Part shown: positions 1 to 12,510 of the stretch, one piece after another | Numbering within the stretch: position 1 is the stretch's first letter | Layout: the number at the start of each line of letters is the position of its first letter | Source: Malus domestica | Lineage: Eukaryota > Streptophyta > Magnoliopsida > Rosales > Rosaceae | Length of the DNA: 64,000 nt | Reading direction: 5' to 3' | Assembly: GCF_042453785.1 (NCBI RefSeq) | Contig: NC_091668.1 | Coordinates: forward strand, 3,860,501-3,924,500 | The notes under the pieces: generated by a model | What the model saw: the letters and a program-made list of their open reading frames with translations, nothing else | Database searches by the model: none | What the model was told of the DNA's origin: nothing | Position numbers and translations under genes: made by a program

Positions 1-370
1 GCAACATTCACAAAAGCATGAGACTCATGCATTGGGGTCTCATTGATTTCAAGTAATTCCCTCTCATTGTGAAAGCTGCATGAAACTCCCTACAATTTTG
101 TCTCTTTCAACATCAATTAATCTCACTCAATGCGAAAGCTGCCTTAAACTCGGTCAGTCATACCCATTATCTTCATGAGAAGTTGGGTTTGTTTGTACTA
201 TTGCAATGAATGTTGAGTACCAAAAAGAGTACATATGTAAGAGAAACACATAAGCTAGCTAGCACTATTTCTTGTTGATTGACCACACTTCAAAGATTGT
301 GTGGCTAACATAAGTGCAACAAGCAAATAAGCAACCCCCAACCCGATTTCACTCTCTCGCTCCTCCCTTC
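1..370. other. Upstream region of TIC55, no gene seen
   Basis: AT-rich sequence with no coding potential that I can recognise. It should hold the promoter and 5' leader of the plus-strand TIC55 gene. The CT tract that follows lies in the presumed leader. Confidence 0.4.

Positions 371-415
<45 letters not shown>
371..415. repeat. (CT)n microsatellite in the TIC55 5' leader
   Basis: A nearly pure CT run about 60 bases ahead of the chosen TIC55 start codon. CT tracts are common in plant 5' leaders, and similar ones precede the VQ gene and MGD1 here. The run stays open in the TIC55 frame and would add a meaningless Ser-Leu repeat to the protein if an upstream start were used. Confidence 0.85.
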
Positions 416-416
<1 letters not shown>

Positions 417-475
417 GAGTCACATATTTACATGGCTTTATTTCCTCCTTAGATTTCCCTCTTCCTTTTCTTTCA

Positions 476-3357
476 ATGTCATCATCTTCCTCCTCCTTTG
501 CTTCCTCCCCAATTGAATCAAACATGGCTTTATTCCACCCCTTTTTCTCCCATTCCACCTCCCTCCACCTCCACCAAACCCCCAAGCAATCACAGCCGCT
601 CAAACTCCTCTTATCTCTCTCCCCACCAACCCATCTCAGACCCTTCATTCCTTCCAGAAAGATTAGCCTGAGCAGCATCAAGTGTGGTGCAGTTGCAGAC
701 ACCAAACCTCCTCCCCTGCCACTTGATGGAGATCAGGCGCCCGCAGCGGAGGAGGATCACAAGGTCATGGTGGGTCCAACCAGCGAGGCGGAGAGGAGGG
801 GAGAGAGGGTCGTGGCGGATTACGATTGGACGGAGGAATGGTACCCGCTGTACCTCACACAGGACATTCCAAACGATGCTCCTCTGGGTCTCACAGTGTT
901 TGATAGGCAGCTCGTCCTGTACAGGGACGGCAATGGAGAGCTCCAGTGCTACCAAGATCGTTGCCCCCACAGGTAACATTGTCTGTTGGTTCTAGATTCT
1001 TATATATAAGCATGCAAATTAATTTTAGGGTTTTTTTTTTTAACTTCAATCCTTAAAAAAGATTGAAATTTAAAATAAATCTCGTGATTATATATTGATT
1101 ATAATTCATTGATGTGTTCTTAATTCAAAATAATTAATGTACATTTTATTTAATGTCTCCTATTAAATATTTAAATTTATTAATATACAAATTTTAATTT
1201 ATTAATTTTATTTAACATTCTTCAAACTTGAAAGACTCAATTAATGTATCAAAATGTTAGTATTGAAATGTATTATATTGAACTAATGTATTTAAATGTT
1301 AGTACCGAAATGTATGCACCGAAATATATTATATTAAATTAATGTACCTAAATGTGTGTACCAAAATGTATGCACCAAAATGTATTATATTGAATTAATG
1401 TACCTAAATATTTATATCGAAATGTATGTAACGAAATGTGTGTAGCTGAATATATGCACCGAAATCGATTATAATGAATTTAATGTACCTAAATGAAGAA
1501 GACAAAGTACATCATAATATATTGTATAACAAAAATTAATTTATAAATGTTTACAATAAAATATATTAGGATAAATGAAATGAAAATGAAAATGAAAATC
1601 AAATCAAATTAATACATTAAAAATTAGGAAGAAAAACAGAAATAATTCAAAATTCAAAATATAATTAATAAATGAGGTTATTAATGTATCAAGGGCCTAA
1701 AATTAGATTTTAATCTTACTCATGGTTTTAATTTAAAAGTCATCTTTGCCAAGGATTAAAATGAAGTTTGCTGTTTGAGTCTCAAGTGACTAATTTAGAG
1801 TCGAAAACAATCATTAGTGTCGCATTAACTTACTAATTGGTTAACGCTCATAGTTTGTGCATGTTTATTTCGTAACCTTTTTTTCTTAATGTATGAAAGT
1901 TGTTAGCGTCGTATTAACTTGCTAACTAGTCATGACTCGTGACTCATGACAATCCTCTCTTAGCTAGGTTGGCGAAACTATCGGAAGGGCAGCTGATTGA
2001 TGGAAGGTTGGAATGTTTGTATCATGGTTGGCAATTCGAAGGCCAAGGAAAATGCGTAAAGATTCCTCAGGTTTGCGGCTGTCTCTCGAGCTAATTACGC
2101 ATTGTTAAGTGAGAAATTCAAAATGCATGGCAATTCGTGATTGATTTGAGATACTGTCACAGGCATACAGTGACAGACTCTTTAATCAATGTCGGTTTAT
2201 GATGTCGAGTGTGTGTTTATGTTTTTGTATTACAGCTTCCGGCTGATGCCAAAATTCCGAAATCAGCTTGTGTGAAAACATACGAGGTGAAGGACTCACA
2301 GGGGGTTGTGTGGGTTTGGATGTCTCACAAGACACCACCAAACCCGGCCAAGATTCCGTGGTTTGAGAACTTCGCCCGGCCAGGGTTTCAAGACACGTCG
2401 ACGACTCATGAGCTGCCTTACGATCACTCCATACTTTTGGAGAATCTCATGGATCCTGCCCATGTACCGATCTCACACGACAGGACGGATTGGAGTGCGA
2501 AAAGGGAAGATGCTCAACCACTGTTCTTTGAGGTCACTGAACGAACTGATCGAGGATTCGCAGGCTGGTGGGGCAAGACAACTGATCCGTCGGGGAAAAG
2601 CTTCTTGAGGTTTGAGGCACCATGTTCTCTCCAAAACAACAGAGAAATCGTTGATGAAAAAACTGGGGAAAAACACTACTTTTCGGGTCTCTTTCTCTGT
2701 AGACCAACTGGACAAGGGAAGTCCATGCTCATTGTGAGGTTTGGTGGAACGAAAAGGTCCCCAATCGCGAAATTGTTTCCAAAATGGTACTTTCATCAGA
2801 ATGCCGGCAAGGTTTTCGAGCAAGATATGGGATTTCTATCGTCGCAGAACGAGATACTCATGAAAGAAAAAGTACCAACCAAAGAGCTGTACCTGAACCT
2901 GAAATCTTCAGACACTTGGGTTGCTGAGTACAGGAAATGGATGGACAAAGTAGGGCATGGAATGCCTTACCATTTCGGACACAGCACAATCTCGTTGCCC
3001 AAAGAGCCTGCTGTGGTGGAACACGCACCTGCCGGACTTGTAGCCGGGGTTTCTGCATCTCTGCCGGCAAAGGGGGGCATCGGATCGATGCACGCTCCAA
3101 ACTTGGCCAACAGGTATTTCCGGCATGTGGTTCACTGCAAAATCTGCAGAGATGTTGTCAAAGCTTTCCAAGCATGGCAAAAGGCACTCACTGCTGTTGC
3201 TGTTGCATTCGCTGCATTGGCAATTCTCGTCTCCGGAAGGCAGTGGAAGGCCATTCTATTAGTCTCGGCAGCGATCAGCTCAGCTGGGGTTTATGCGTGC
3301 TCGTACGCTGTGGCATTGAACACGACAAACTTCATAAGGACGCATAGGAGATTGTGA
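476..3357 (+). CDS. TIC55: TIC55, chloroplast inner-envelope Rieske monooxygenase
   Basis: Three exons: 476-972, 1968-2070, 2236-3357 (573 aa). All borders are GT/AG and the frame closes. TIC55 belongs to the Rieske oxygenase family with PAO and PTC52. It was found at the inner-envelope import complex and is known as a phyllobilin hydroxylase in chlorophyll breakdown. A Ser-rich N-terminus looks like a transit peptide. The Rieske cluster ligands are complete across the exon 1/2 junction: C163-x-H165 and C182-x2-H185. A mononuclear-iron site ([13 protein letters not shown]) follows in exon 3. Near the C-terminus are the CxxC pair (CKIC) typical of this subfamily and two hydrophobic segments that would anchor it. 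The Met at 476 was chosen because the frame further upstream runs into the CT repeat; the Met at 524 is an alternative giving 557 aa. The gene is convergent with the dynamin gene downstream. Confidence 0.95.
1240..1500. repeat. Degenerate minisatellite in TIC55 intron 1
   Basis: About four to five imperfect repeats of a roughly 50-60 base AT-rich unit. The recognisable words are GTACCGAAATGTATGCACC, ATATTGAATTAATGTACC and close variants. It lies wholly inside the 995-bp first intron. Confidence 0.65.
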
Positions 3358-3752
3358 GCCATGGATTCCATGCCAAGAAGACGATTTGAAATTATAAATC
3401 TGTACTTTTTATACGTTTGGATTCTCTTTGGTAAGCTTAAGATCCCGCATTTGTTGTGGCTTTCTCAAAAAATTATTATAGCCGAGTGGCCTAACTCACA
3501 TCTGCGTTATCAGATAGTTTCATTATCTTGTGTACCTCGCTTGCAAACGAAACTCTCGCAGCAGCGATCGTTATAGATGGTACAATTGAAGGTTAGGGAA
3601 ATACATCAAAACTCCCTACACACACTCTTTAATCATCTTACATATGCCAAAAAAAGGATACAGGAGAAGGACGCTGTAGGTAAGCGCCAAATGAACCGGT
3701 ATATGATATCAAGCCATGCAGACAATGCATGCTTTTCCCATCGAAATGATCT

Positions 3753-6700
3753 TCAAGCTGTGGTGTCGGTCGTGTATGGCATGGAAAACGAATGGTGCGT
3801 AAACTGGATTATCTCAGATGTTTTGTGCAGATCGGGCAAAGTACTCGGAATCCTTGGCAGTCCAACCGAAAAATCAGTGCCCAAACTTGAAGTTTGGGAT
3901 GAAACATCAAATTCGACCTTCTCGAGTGTCTGGAAGAAACAAACAATTCAAGTTTACTCATTGGACAAGAAAACCAACAGGACCTTCTAAATAATGACAT
4001 TTAGAAGTTTAAACCGTCAAAAGTTTAAAACTACCTGAAGAGACTGCTTGAAAACCTCGAACAACTTTTCGTTACGTTTTCTTTTTGAAACAAGTTCATC
4101 GTGCTCCTTCAACAGTTCATCAAACATGTTCTCTCTGCATAATTAGTGGAAGAAAATCACCCTCGAAGTTTTCAATCAACAATATGCAGCAAAACCAACA
4201 GAAACACAATCATGCGGGAGATAGAGTAATTCACAGAAGTCCTGCCAGTAATGGCCGGAATAAGGACCGTAAATTCCTCCTTTTCAACAAGACATACCTG
4301 TACAGTTTTTGAATAAATGCTGTCTGAAGGTTCTGTTTTGTAGAATTGACCTATGCCACAGTAAGAATGAAACATATCAATGTATTTCAACAGTAACCGT
4401 AATATAAATATTAACACAGTGAAAAAGGAGGAAAATAGGCATACCAGAAAGTGCATTATAGCTTTTGGAACTAGGTCTTGCATGTTCTTTCTGACAATGT
4501 CATAATAGGATTGCAAGAGTAATTTGGTTATAATAATTTCCGCTGCCTCATTGTCTGTCGTTTCAGTTGGCCTTAAGATGGACGGTGGCTGAAATCAGCA
4601 GGGACAAAGGGAAAAGCAAAGGGATCACATTTAAATCCTCAAATGAAAAAGCAGATAATAAATTAGAATGAAGAAATAAAATTCTGTAAACTACAGATTT
4701 ACCTCTCTCAAATTGATTGTAGAGGGCATTGACTCCGAATGACTTTGTTCACCAAAACGTCTGCCAGACTGTACAGCTGATGTCCTACTCCCAAATATAG
4801 ACGGAATACCCCAAGTCCTTGTAGAACCTGTTAACAAAATTCATTGGTCTTAGCAATGGCAGATTAATGGATAGATGTGCCATCATATATGCACAAGAAA
4901 CATGTTAACAGAATAAAGCAGTTTCAATATACCAAAGGCAGCAGTATGCTTGGAAATAGTAGACATGAGTTTACCAGAAGATACTGGATTCTCGTTATTC
5001 AGCTGAGGACGACTTCCCTGCCAAACACCAAGACTATATTAGATTGAAGGCATCTATGGAAGAAGAAAGATAAGCCAAAAGCAGCAAGGCCCTCCAAACT
5101 AGTTAATCCACAAATCTAATTTTACCCCATTTACTTGGATTCACAAAAGTGTTTTTAGGCTTTTAGCCAACTGAAAAGCTGATTTAAAAGGAAAACAGTG
5201 CTCCAAATTACAGTTTTCTTCACAAACAATCCAAATCTGATATTTCAGGTAGAGAATGAACTAGTTAGAGCCTATTTTTCATGCTAAAAAAAAAAAAAAA
5301 GACGAGCAGATTTTGTTCTTCATTCTAGCACTATGGGTGGCTCCAGCGTTTGTCTCTACAAGGTTCAACAACCCCAGTCTTCCACTATCACGCTTCTACC
5401 ATTAGCTAGGTTAATGGAACCCCATAAAAAGAAGAAATAGCTAGGCTAATGGAAGATCATAACAATTCAGGTGATATGGGCCCCAAAGAGTAAGCAAGGA
5501 CCTCCAATTTCTTAAGGGCCTTTCTTCTATGGTTCTGGGGGGTTGTTCTCCCCTTTCTGTTTTCAACTCTGCCATCCTTTTGTCTTTCCTTTCTCTTTTT
5601 GTTTGGACTACCCAGTTTCCGTCTTGTAATATTGTCAACTAAAAATGAAAGGCATACTTGGTAAGGTAAAATTCCATTCATAACTGTCTTAGCCTGAACA
5701 GTTCGAGATGTCTGGCCTTCAACATCCGTAACACCCTGAAACATATAAGAACAACTTTGAGGTATAACCGATAATTGACAAACCCTTTTACATGAGATCT
5801 AATGATGATTGGGTCGAATAATAGTGCAAAGATAATAAGGAATAAAATACGTTACCCTAAAAAAAAAAAGGAATATAGCATGCAACCACTCTAAATTTAT
5901 TGATATGAACTTGATGATAGAGATCAAACAAAAAGTTCTCTTGATAAGAATGAAGAGCCAAATCTCAATAACTTTTTCCTTTCTCAAAATAAGAACGAAA
6001 AACACACTAAACAGAGATCTCTGTATACTATCAATAAAAAATAAAGCCACCACTGTATAGTTTGCCTTTCTGATCTTTCAGATCATATCAAAACTGAGAT
6101 TTCATATTCATAATTGACTTCGGTTAATATGACAGGACTTTTGTTATAAAAATAAAACATAGGACTGTTAGATTAAAGAAACTAAAAGTTCATGACAACA
6201 TATTTGTTATGAATCCAACACACGATCAGGACTGCTTCATCGTGTCTATTAGTAAAGCAGTAACTGTTTAAGCTATTTTATTTACATTATTATCATCCAT
6301 TTCACCAATGTTGTAGAAGATACCTTTTGTGCTTTCAACTGCTGCATAGCAAGCTCAGAAGCTTTCTTCCCACCTATAAAACGTGGATGCGAAGTGTTTA
6401 TATAATCCACCTGAATGGAAGAAAGTTGGGCAATCAGCATTTGAGTAAATGTGAAAGAAATAAAACCATAGCATGTAATTCTGAGCAATCTCTTAAAAGA
6501 AAACATATATTGTCAGTGAAGAGATCAGTGCCGAGCACAATTTTTTGTGACATGACCAACAGATCTAAGAATTGATCACTTTTGTGGAGCCAAAAATAAT
6601 CGAGAAAAATATGGAGGTGACACGTGGATTCTAGGGTGAAAAGGATAAAATTACCCTCAAAGAATACCGGAACTCCTACGCACGAGCAGTGGACAATCAT

Positions 6701-9700
6701 GACTCAATCAAGGTCAAAAGTGCTCAAAATAGGTAATTATTCAAAACCTATCTCATCCATCCTCATCAAATCTTCTCCACAAGGTAACCCCCAAATCATT
6801 CCTTTCAAATTATATTAATTAGCTAATTAATTGATTTATTACTCAATTAATTTATTAATTGGCTAACAAATTATGAATCACACCCAAAAAACCATCCAAG
6901 TGGCCGGTCCCCATCCTCCCAAAGGGGCCGGCCATACCCCTATAAATTCTACCTCATTTTCTCCAAAACTCAATTCCAATTCTCTTGCAAAACTCTCTAA
7001 ATTCTCCAAACACTTTTCCCTCAAAATTCTAACTTTGGCATCGGAGGTTTTTCTGCCAAAGCCCGCCCCCCCCCCCCCGCCTTCATTGTGGGCGAGTGAG
7101 GCTCTTGGCCTTGACCTAAGGTGTTATTTGTTTTGTATGTGCAATTTTGTCCAAGAAGAAGAAGACATAAATTTGCATCCACAACTTTCATTTCAAGAGT
7201 GTCAACAAACCATTGGTAGTAAGAGCCACCCAAAAACTAAATAAAGGGTTGGCAAGAAATATAGGATATCATACACTACAGAGTTGAAAATTTACTGTAT
7301 TACCAAAATGTTAAAATCACCTTTTTTTTTTTAAAGGGTTGAGTGTTTTACCAGTTACTATTGTCAACTCAGTGTGATTAGATTTTATATTCCGCTATTT
7401 TAACATTATTTTGAGAGTGCATGAAATCATTTTAACAAATGCTGTACATAATTTTTAGTGAATAAACTTTAGTCTTAATTTTTCTAGGTTGACAAAGAGC
7501 TACCTCCATCTCAATAAGATTTTCTATCATTCTCAGAGCAGGCTTTGCCCCTTCCCGCAAAAAGTTTACCACGATTTCATCCAGACACTTTCTCAATACT
7601 GGAAACCTTTGCAACTCAATTACCTCGCAAGCGCGGCTTATCTGCAGGGAAAATTTTATCTTACTGATTATATTTACACCTCAGGATTCATGGACACGCT
7701 ATAAGAATTCCATAAGCACCACAGGTGCATAAATCATATCTCACCTTCACAAGTTCATCATAAACAAAATGAAGACACTGACAGCTTGGGTCTAGCAACC
7801 GAGCAATTTGTCTTCTTACTAAAAATTCAAATGGGACCTAAAGATAATTCAAAAACATATCAGGCACTGTGTAGAACCAAAGGCATGGGCGTCTACCTTT
7901 ATGCTAGGGAAAAATGCAAAACTACAGCATGTAATCATCATTAAACTCACCTCAGGCACAAATAAAGCATTTTTTGCACCAGAAGCGTTTTGAATAGCTG
8001 TTCGAATATCATCATCAGTTAGATCGTCGCAGGGATCCACACCCTACAATTCGTGAGAGTTAGTAGCCAATCTGATGGTACATGTCTCACAGTGGAACAT
8101 TAGTTCTACAACTCGGTGCCTTGATTACATATATAACACTACATAGTTTTCTTCAAGACAACCTTCAAGGTATGCTGACATCAAACAAATAAGCAGAAGA
8201 CAGCAACTGACAACGTAGTAGTCTATGGCTTTAGATTAAAACTTACAAAAAGAAAGAAAGCAAGAATTTGTACCTCCAAGCTTTTTACAAAAATTGACTG
8301 GAGAATGTAGTGGATCCTAGCACCTCCTGATAATTCTTTGGTTGACATCTCCTGACTTTTTCCCTCCAACATGGCAGCAAAAGCTGTCCATTGGTGAAAC
8401 AGAGAGAGAAGAAACATTAACATCATCAGTGAAAACAGCTAAAACGAAAATAACAACAAACAAGGTAGTACTTGAACAGCATGCTCTATTAGCATAAATG
8501 CCCTAAAAACAAGTTGCTTAAAATCATAAAAAACCATGATTACACAAATTAAAGAAGACTAGAAGACTTTAGAGAAAGGCTTTCACTTTACGTTAATTTC
8601 AGTTGGGCCACATGGTTAAGTCCATGTGACATCATTGGTATTCTCCACAAACGTATAGTTTCTCGGGTCCAGTAAAGTTCATATGATAAGGTACGTGTAC
8701 TAACTTAGTCTGTGAGAAAAAATTAGAGAAATTAAATTTACTGTATTACTATATCTCACTTGTGCAAATTGTTGTGCATAACTCGTGCTGATCCTCAGCG
8801 TCTCTTAATAAAACAAAAAGAAAAGATGGGGTGGATTTCCTTCCAGCTCTACTGCACCCTAATCCCATTGCAGGAATTTCTTTTCACTATCACATGCTTC
8901 ACCACCAGTCACAGAAACACCTCATAGCCTTCACTACTAAATCCTCTCCGAGAGGTTGGCTAAGGTAATACAGTACTCTCTCCCTTTGACAAATATAGAT
9001 CCAATTCTTGGGAAAAAAATGCTAACAGAATCAAGAAAGATATATTAAGTGATACTTTGAGGTATATCATCCATGATTCCAAGGCATGCAGGCAAGTGAA
9101 AGATTGACATTTAACAAATAACAGAAATAGAAATCTCACCTTCGCAATATTTTGTTAAAATGTTCAACAAAACCACTCCCTGCGCCATCTGGTTCAGGAC
9201 AAGTGACAAAAAATTGTTACAAACAGCTAAAAAGTGAAGAGTGTACCATCTATGCCAATAACCAGAGAATAGTTTTTGAATGTGAATGCATGTGTCTATG
9301 CACTTCGCTATGTGTTCCATCAATACTAGCAAAATATCTGTATAGACTGGTCATGAATATAAATAAAAAAGGAAGAGGACAAGGGGACAAGGGGACTGGA
9401 CTTGGACCTAGTGTTTGGATGCGAATGCAACACTTCAACCATTTAGGAATCAGTAGTTTTCTAACTCTCTGCATGCATTAAATGCAGTAGATAATACCAG
9501 CCCCTGATAAGTTGTTTTGCAACTTACTTTAGATTCTAAAGGTTGCCCATATGCCTGCAGTTCTTTGGAAACAGAAACCATTTGAGAATTCAACCGAGCC
9601 TTCAAATCAGGGAGAACCCTTTTGATATGCTGCTCCAGAATCTAACACAGAAAACCAACCATGACAACAGTGCAAAAACAAAGAGAGTACAACTTAATAT

Positions 9701-11226
9701 AAAACAAAAACAATACATAAGCACCTAAGAATTTCATTTCCCTTTAGTATAACTTTGTTATGACTTTGGTTCATAGTTCATACCGACCTGATTCAGGTTC
9801 CTTGCTAACTGGGGCATGCCGCAACGATCCGAGAGGTTACTATACACCTTTAACATGTGTGGCATACAATAAATGTTAAGTGCCAAGACAAACAATTATC
9901 ATTATTTTCACAATATAATGTACAAAGAAAGCAAACAGTACAGGGTGCTCATTGAAGAATTTCTCCTCGTATGCAAGTGCAGCAGCAATCCCACGGTTTT
10001 TATTGATGTCCTGTGACACAAGAATAACACTTAAGTAATAGAGCTTGAACCTTGCACCTGCATTTTCTTCTATAACAATAACATTTTAGCAATGTACTAA
10101 ATAAAACAAACGTATGCTACAATACACACACACACACACAACACACACACACACATATATATATATAGATACATGTATATATAACTTTAGCGGAACAATT
10201 CATACCTCCTGGCTACGATTCACAACACCAACATAACCAAGCTTTAGCGGAATAACTTTCCCAAGCAAAAAGTTACAGGCATCGGTGCCCCTGTCCATTA
10301 TATCAAGCTACAGATAGAACAACATTGTCATATTGTACAACAACTGAGGCGTTTAATAAACCGGAGTCTAACACGTGAACCACAAACCTTGGTGATCACA
10401 CCGATTGTGCGGAAACCTGTTAATAAATTTATGTCAGTACATTATGCATTGGATGTAAAAGTCGAATTCAGAAGTAAAATGTGCAGGTACCATTCGGGTC
10501 GGCTTCTCTAGCCATCTGAAGCGCATCGGAGGTTGCCAAATCGGAATTCGCAGGACTAACAGCCAAAATAATACAGTTTTGCTGTGTAATATAGTCCATA
10601 ATCATCTTCCTAATCATTGCTTCTATGTCTCTCGGTTGATCTCCCACCGGAACTTTCGTGATTCCGGGCAAATCAACCAGTGTCATATTAAGCACATTCG
10701 GAGAGGTAATCTTCAGCCGGATTTGCTTATCCGAAACCCCTTTGTTCAATCCGGCCTCCCTATCCGTCTCGGCCTGCGCCGACAAAACAATTATCAAAAA
10801 ACAGTATAACTACTAGCAGCAATGCTGAAGAAGAAGCTCAATCCGTACCTGAATTTCGCGGCGGATTGCGGAGAAGTCGTAGAAGCGTTTTCCGGGCAAG
10901 TGGCGGAACTCTCCCCACTCGGTGTGCTCATCGCCGGGTTCTTCCGCGCGATACTCGAGCATCAGCACGAGCGGGCGGCGAGTGCAGATGTCACGGCCGC
11001 GCGGGAGGAAGTCCCGGCCGACCAGGGATTCGAGGACACTCGACTTCCCGCTGCTCTGGCTTCCCACGACCGCCACCTGAGGCAGCGAAATCTGCGGCTT
11101 GTCGCTGACCACCGGCGCCAGAATATCCTGGAGCTTGTTGATCATCGAAATTAGCGACGAGCCGATCGTCACTGAAGGTCTCGGACTGGTTGCCGAGGAG
11201 CCGACTTCCCTAGCTTCTTCTCCCAT
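3753..11226 (-). CDS. DRP3: DRP3-class dynamin-related GTPase
   Basis: Twenty exons (high to low): 10849-11226, 10491-10773, 10388-10416, 10206-10307, 9942-10010, 9788-9847, 9528-9641, 9140-9188, 8274-8383, 7951-8043, 7745-7837, 7504-7641, 6324-6410, 5658-5735, 4975-5017, 4703-4827, 4445-4588, 4298-4350, 4035-4134, 3753-3929. They join to one frame of 774 aa, close to the family's usual 780-810. DRP3 proteins form rings that divide mitochondria and peroxisomes. The GTPase domain has the P-loop GSQSSGKS (55-62), DLPGITK, TKLD and VNRSQ. The stalk keeps the DRP3 signatures [23 protein letters not shown] and [15 protein letters not shown] GTPase effector domain follows ([21 protein letters not shown]). 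The N-terminus ([14 protein letters not shown]) and the last exon differ from Arabidopsis DRP3A and DRP3B, so I cannot say which of the two it matches. Intron 12 holds an LTR remnant. Confidence 0.93.
6618..7226 (+). mobile_element. Solo LTR-like remnant with primer-site-like end in DRP3 intron 12
   Basis: About 595 bp starting TGACACGTGG and ending ACCA, then TGGTAGTAAGAGCC at 7214, which resembles the tRNA-iMet primer-binding site that follows many plant LTRs. Inside are a TATA box (CCTATAAATTC near 6940), a C(14) run and a downstream GC-rich leader-like stretch. No gag or pol follows, and no clear target duplication was found. Together this reads as an LTR plus the first bases of an internal region, left behind by a truncated retrotransposon. 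Its sense is opposite to the host gene. Confidence 0.5.
10124..10167. repeat. (CA)n/(TA)n microsatellite in DRP3 intron
   Basis: Compound CA then TA repeat inside the intron between the exons at 10206-10307 and 9942-10010. Confidence 0.85.
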
Positions 11227-11679
11227 GGTGCGGTTTTAGAGAGAGAAAACTTACACTCTGATTACAGAGAGTGTGGTAGAGAGAGAAAGCAGAGTTACAG
11301 AGAGTAAGGTAGAGAGAGAAAGAAGAGAGAAGGGGGGGAGGGGGGGGGTTGAAGTTGGAGGTTTAAAGCGTGTACGACAGTTTAGCTGGTGGTTCTTGGA
11401 GGAGAAGGAAGCAGACCGGAGGTACTGATACTGTTTCTCAAAGAAAATGGTGGGACGCTTTTCTGTGTATTTTGGGTTTAGATGAGGGATGCGAGCCGTT
11501 GGATCTTAAGGTACACTGAGTCACGAGTCACCAATCCCACACAGGATCCTCTTACATTTTGAAAACTTTAACTAAAAATCTACGGTACTGTTCATTTTAA
11601 CGAAAAATCACATTTTTACGCTAAAAAGTCAAGCTTAGTTTTTCTTTTTATTTTACTCTGGTTTGAAATGAAGTCCAAG

Positions 11680-11864
11680 CAAGGGAACCGGATCCCTTCC
11701 TCCTAATCCATCAAGTTCGGAAATCCGGATCATTGAAATTTGATCCAACGACTACAAATAAAAGCCCACTTTAAAAGTTATAATAATTTTTACCGTTTGA
11801 TTAAATTTCAATGGTCCAAATCCCCAAACTTAATGGATTAGGAGGCAGGGGTGCATCCCTTTCC
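11680..11864. mobile_element. Mutator-like MITE upstream of DRP3
   Basis: A 185-bp element with long inverted repeats: CCTCCTAATCCATCAAGTT on the left is mirrored by AACTTAATGGATTAGGAGG on the right, and the match extends to ATTGAAATTT. It is flanked by an identical 10-base direct repeat, GAAGTCCAAG, at 11670-11679 and 11865-11874. A duplication of this size fits Mutator-like elements (8-11 bp). No coding capacity. Confidence 0.75.
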
Positions 11865-11889
11865 GAAGTCCAAGGGCAACCTAAGTGTT

Positions 11890-12335
11890 CTTTTTTGGTT
11901 TTTTACAAGTGATATAAAACGCTACTTGTGAAAAGTGTTTTCATATAACCAAAAGTTTTTTTTTTATTTTTTTTTATTTTTACTGATGTGTGTAAAATAA
12001 TTAAAAGCACTTTTAGATGAAAAGCACTTTGAAATTTTTTTTTTTTTTTGCCGAAACACACTGATGAAAAGCTTTTCGAATGAACTGATAAACGACTTTT
12101 GAAATGATTGAAGGAGTTTTCGGATGGTCAAAGCACTTATGGTAATATTTGTCATAAAAGGTTAAAAACTTAAAAGTCATTTTAGGAAAGCCAATAGCAT
12201 GTGCTTTTTTGAAAGTCCATGATACAAGCACTCACTTGCATAAGTGCCTTATAGAGAAACATTTTCTAAAAACCGGACTCGTTTGAGAAGTGCTTTTAAA
12301 ATTGTTGAAAGCGCTTTCCATTTGACAAAACAAAA
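11890..12335. repeat. Decayed MITE-like sequence between DRP3 and the CCCH gene
   Basis: Repeated words such as AAAAGCACTT, AAGTGCTTTT and TTGAAAGCGC are shared with the MITE copies at 15448 and 52484. No clean termini or target duplication are visible, so it is either an old copy or a composite. Nothing else was seen between the two genes. Confidence 0.4.
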
Positions 12336-12510
12336 CTAACGGCATTGAGATTTTAATAACAACATAGTTAATCTGGGGGGGAAAGGAGATCAATGTATGT
12401 ACAACAATCCAAGGGGTCAAAACGCATCCTACACCTATGAAATTTTCGAAGTAAAATAAAGTTTAGCATACATTATACGCTTACAAATGATGCACAAGAT
12501 AATACAAAGG

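Noticed and set aside
314-475. Longer N-terminus for TIC55 from an in-frame upstream start
   Set aside because: It would translate the CT microsatellite into a Ser-Leu run; the Ser-rich leader from 476 already looks like a transit peptide.
3361-3990. Two plus-strand frames (71 and 137 aa) after TIC55
   Set aside because: They overlap the DRP3 last exon on the other strand and match nothing known.
6873-7244. 123-aa plus-strand frame in DRP3 intron 12
   Set aside because: It lies within the LTR-like remnant and reads through a C(14) run; no domain.
10813-11154. Plus-strand frames opposite DRP3 exon 1
   Set aside because: Mirror frames of a GC-rich coding exon; the DRP3 GTPase reading is unmistakable.
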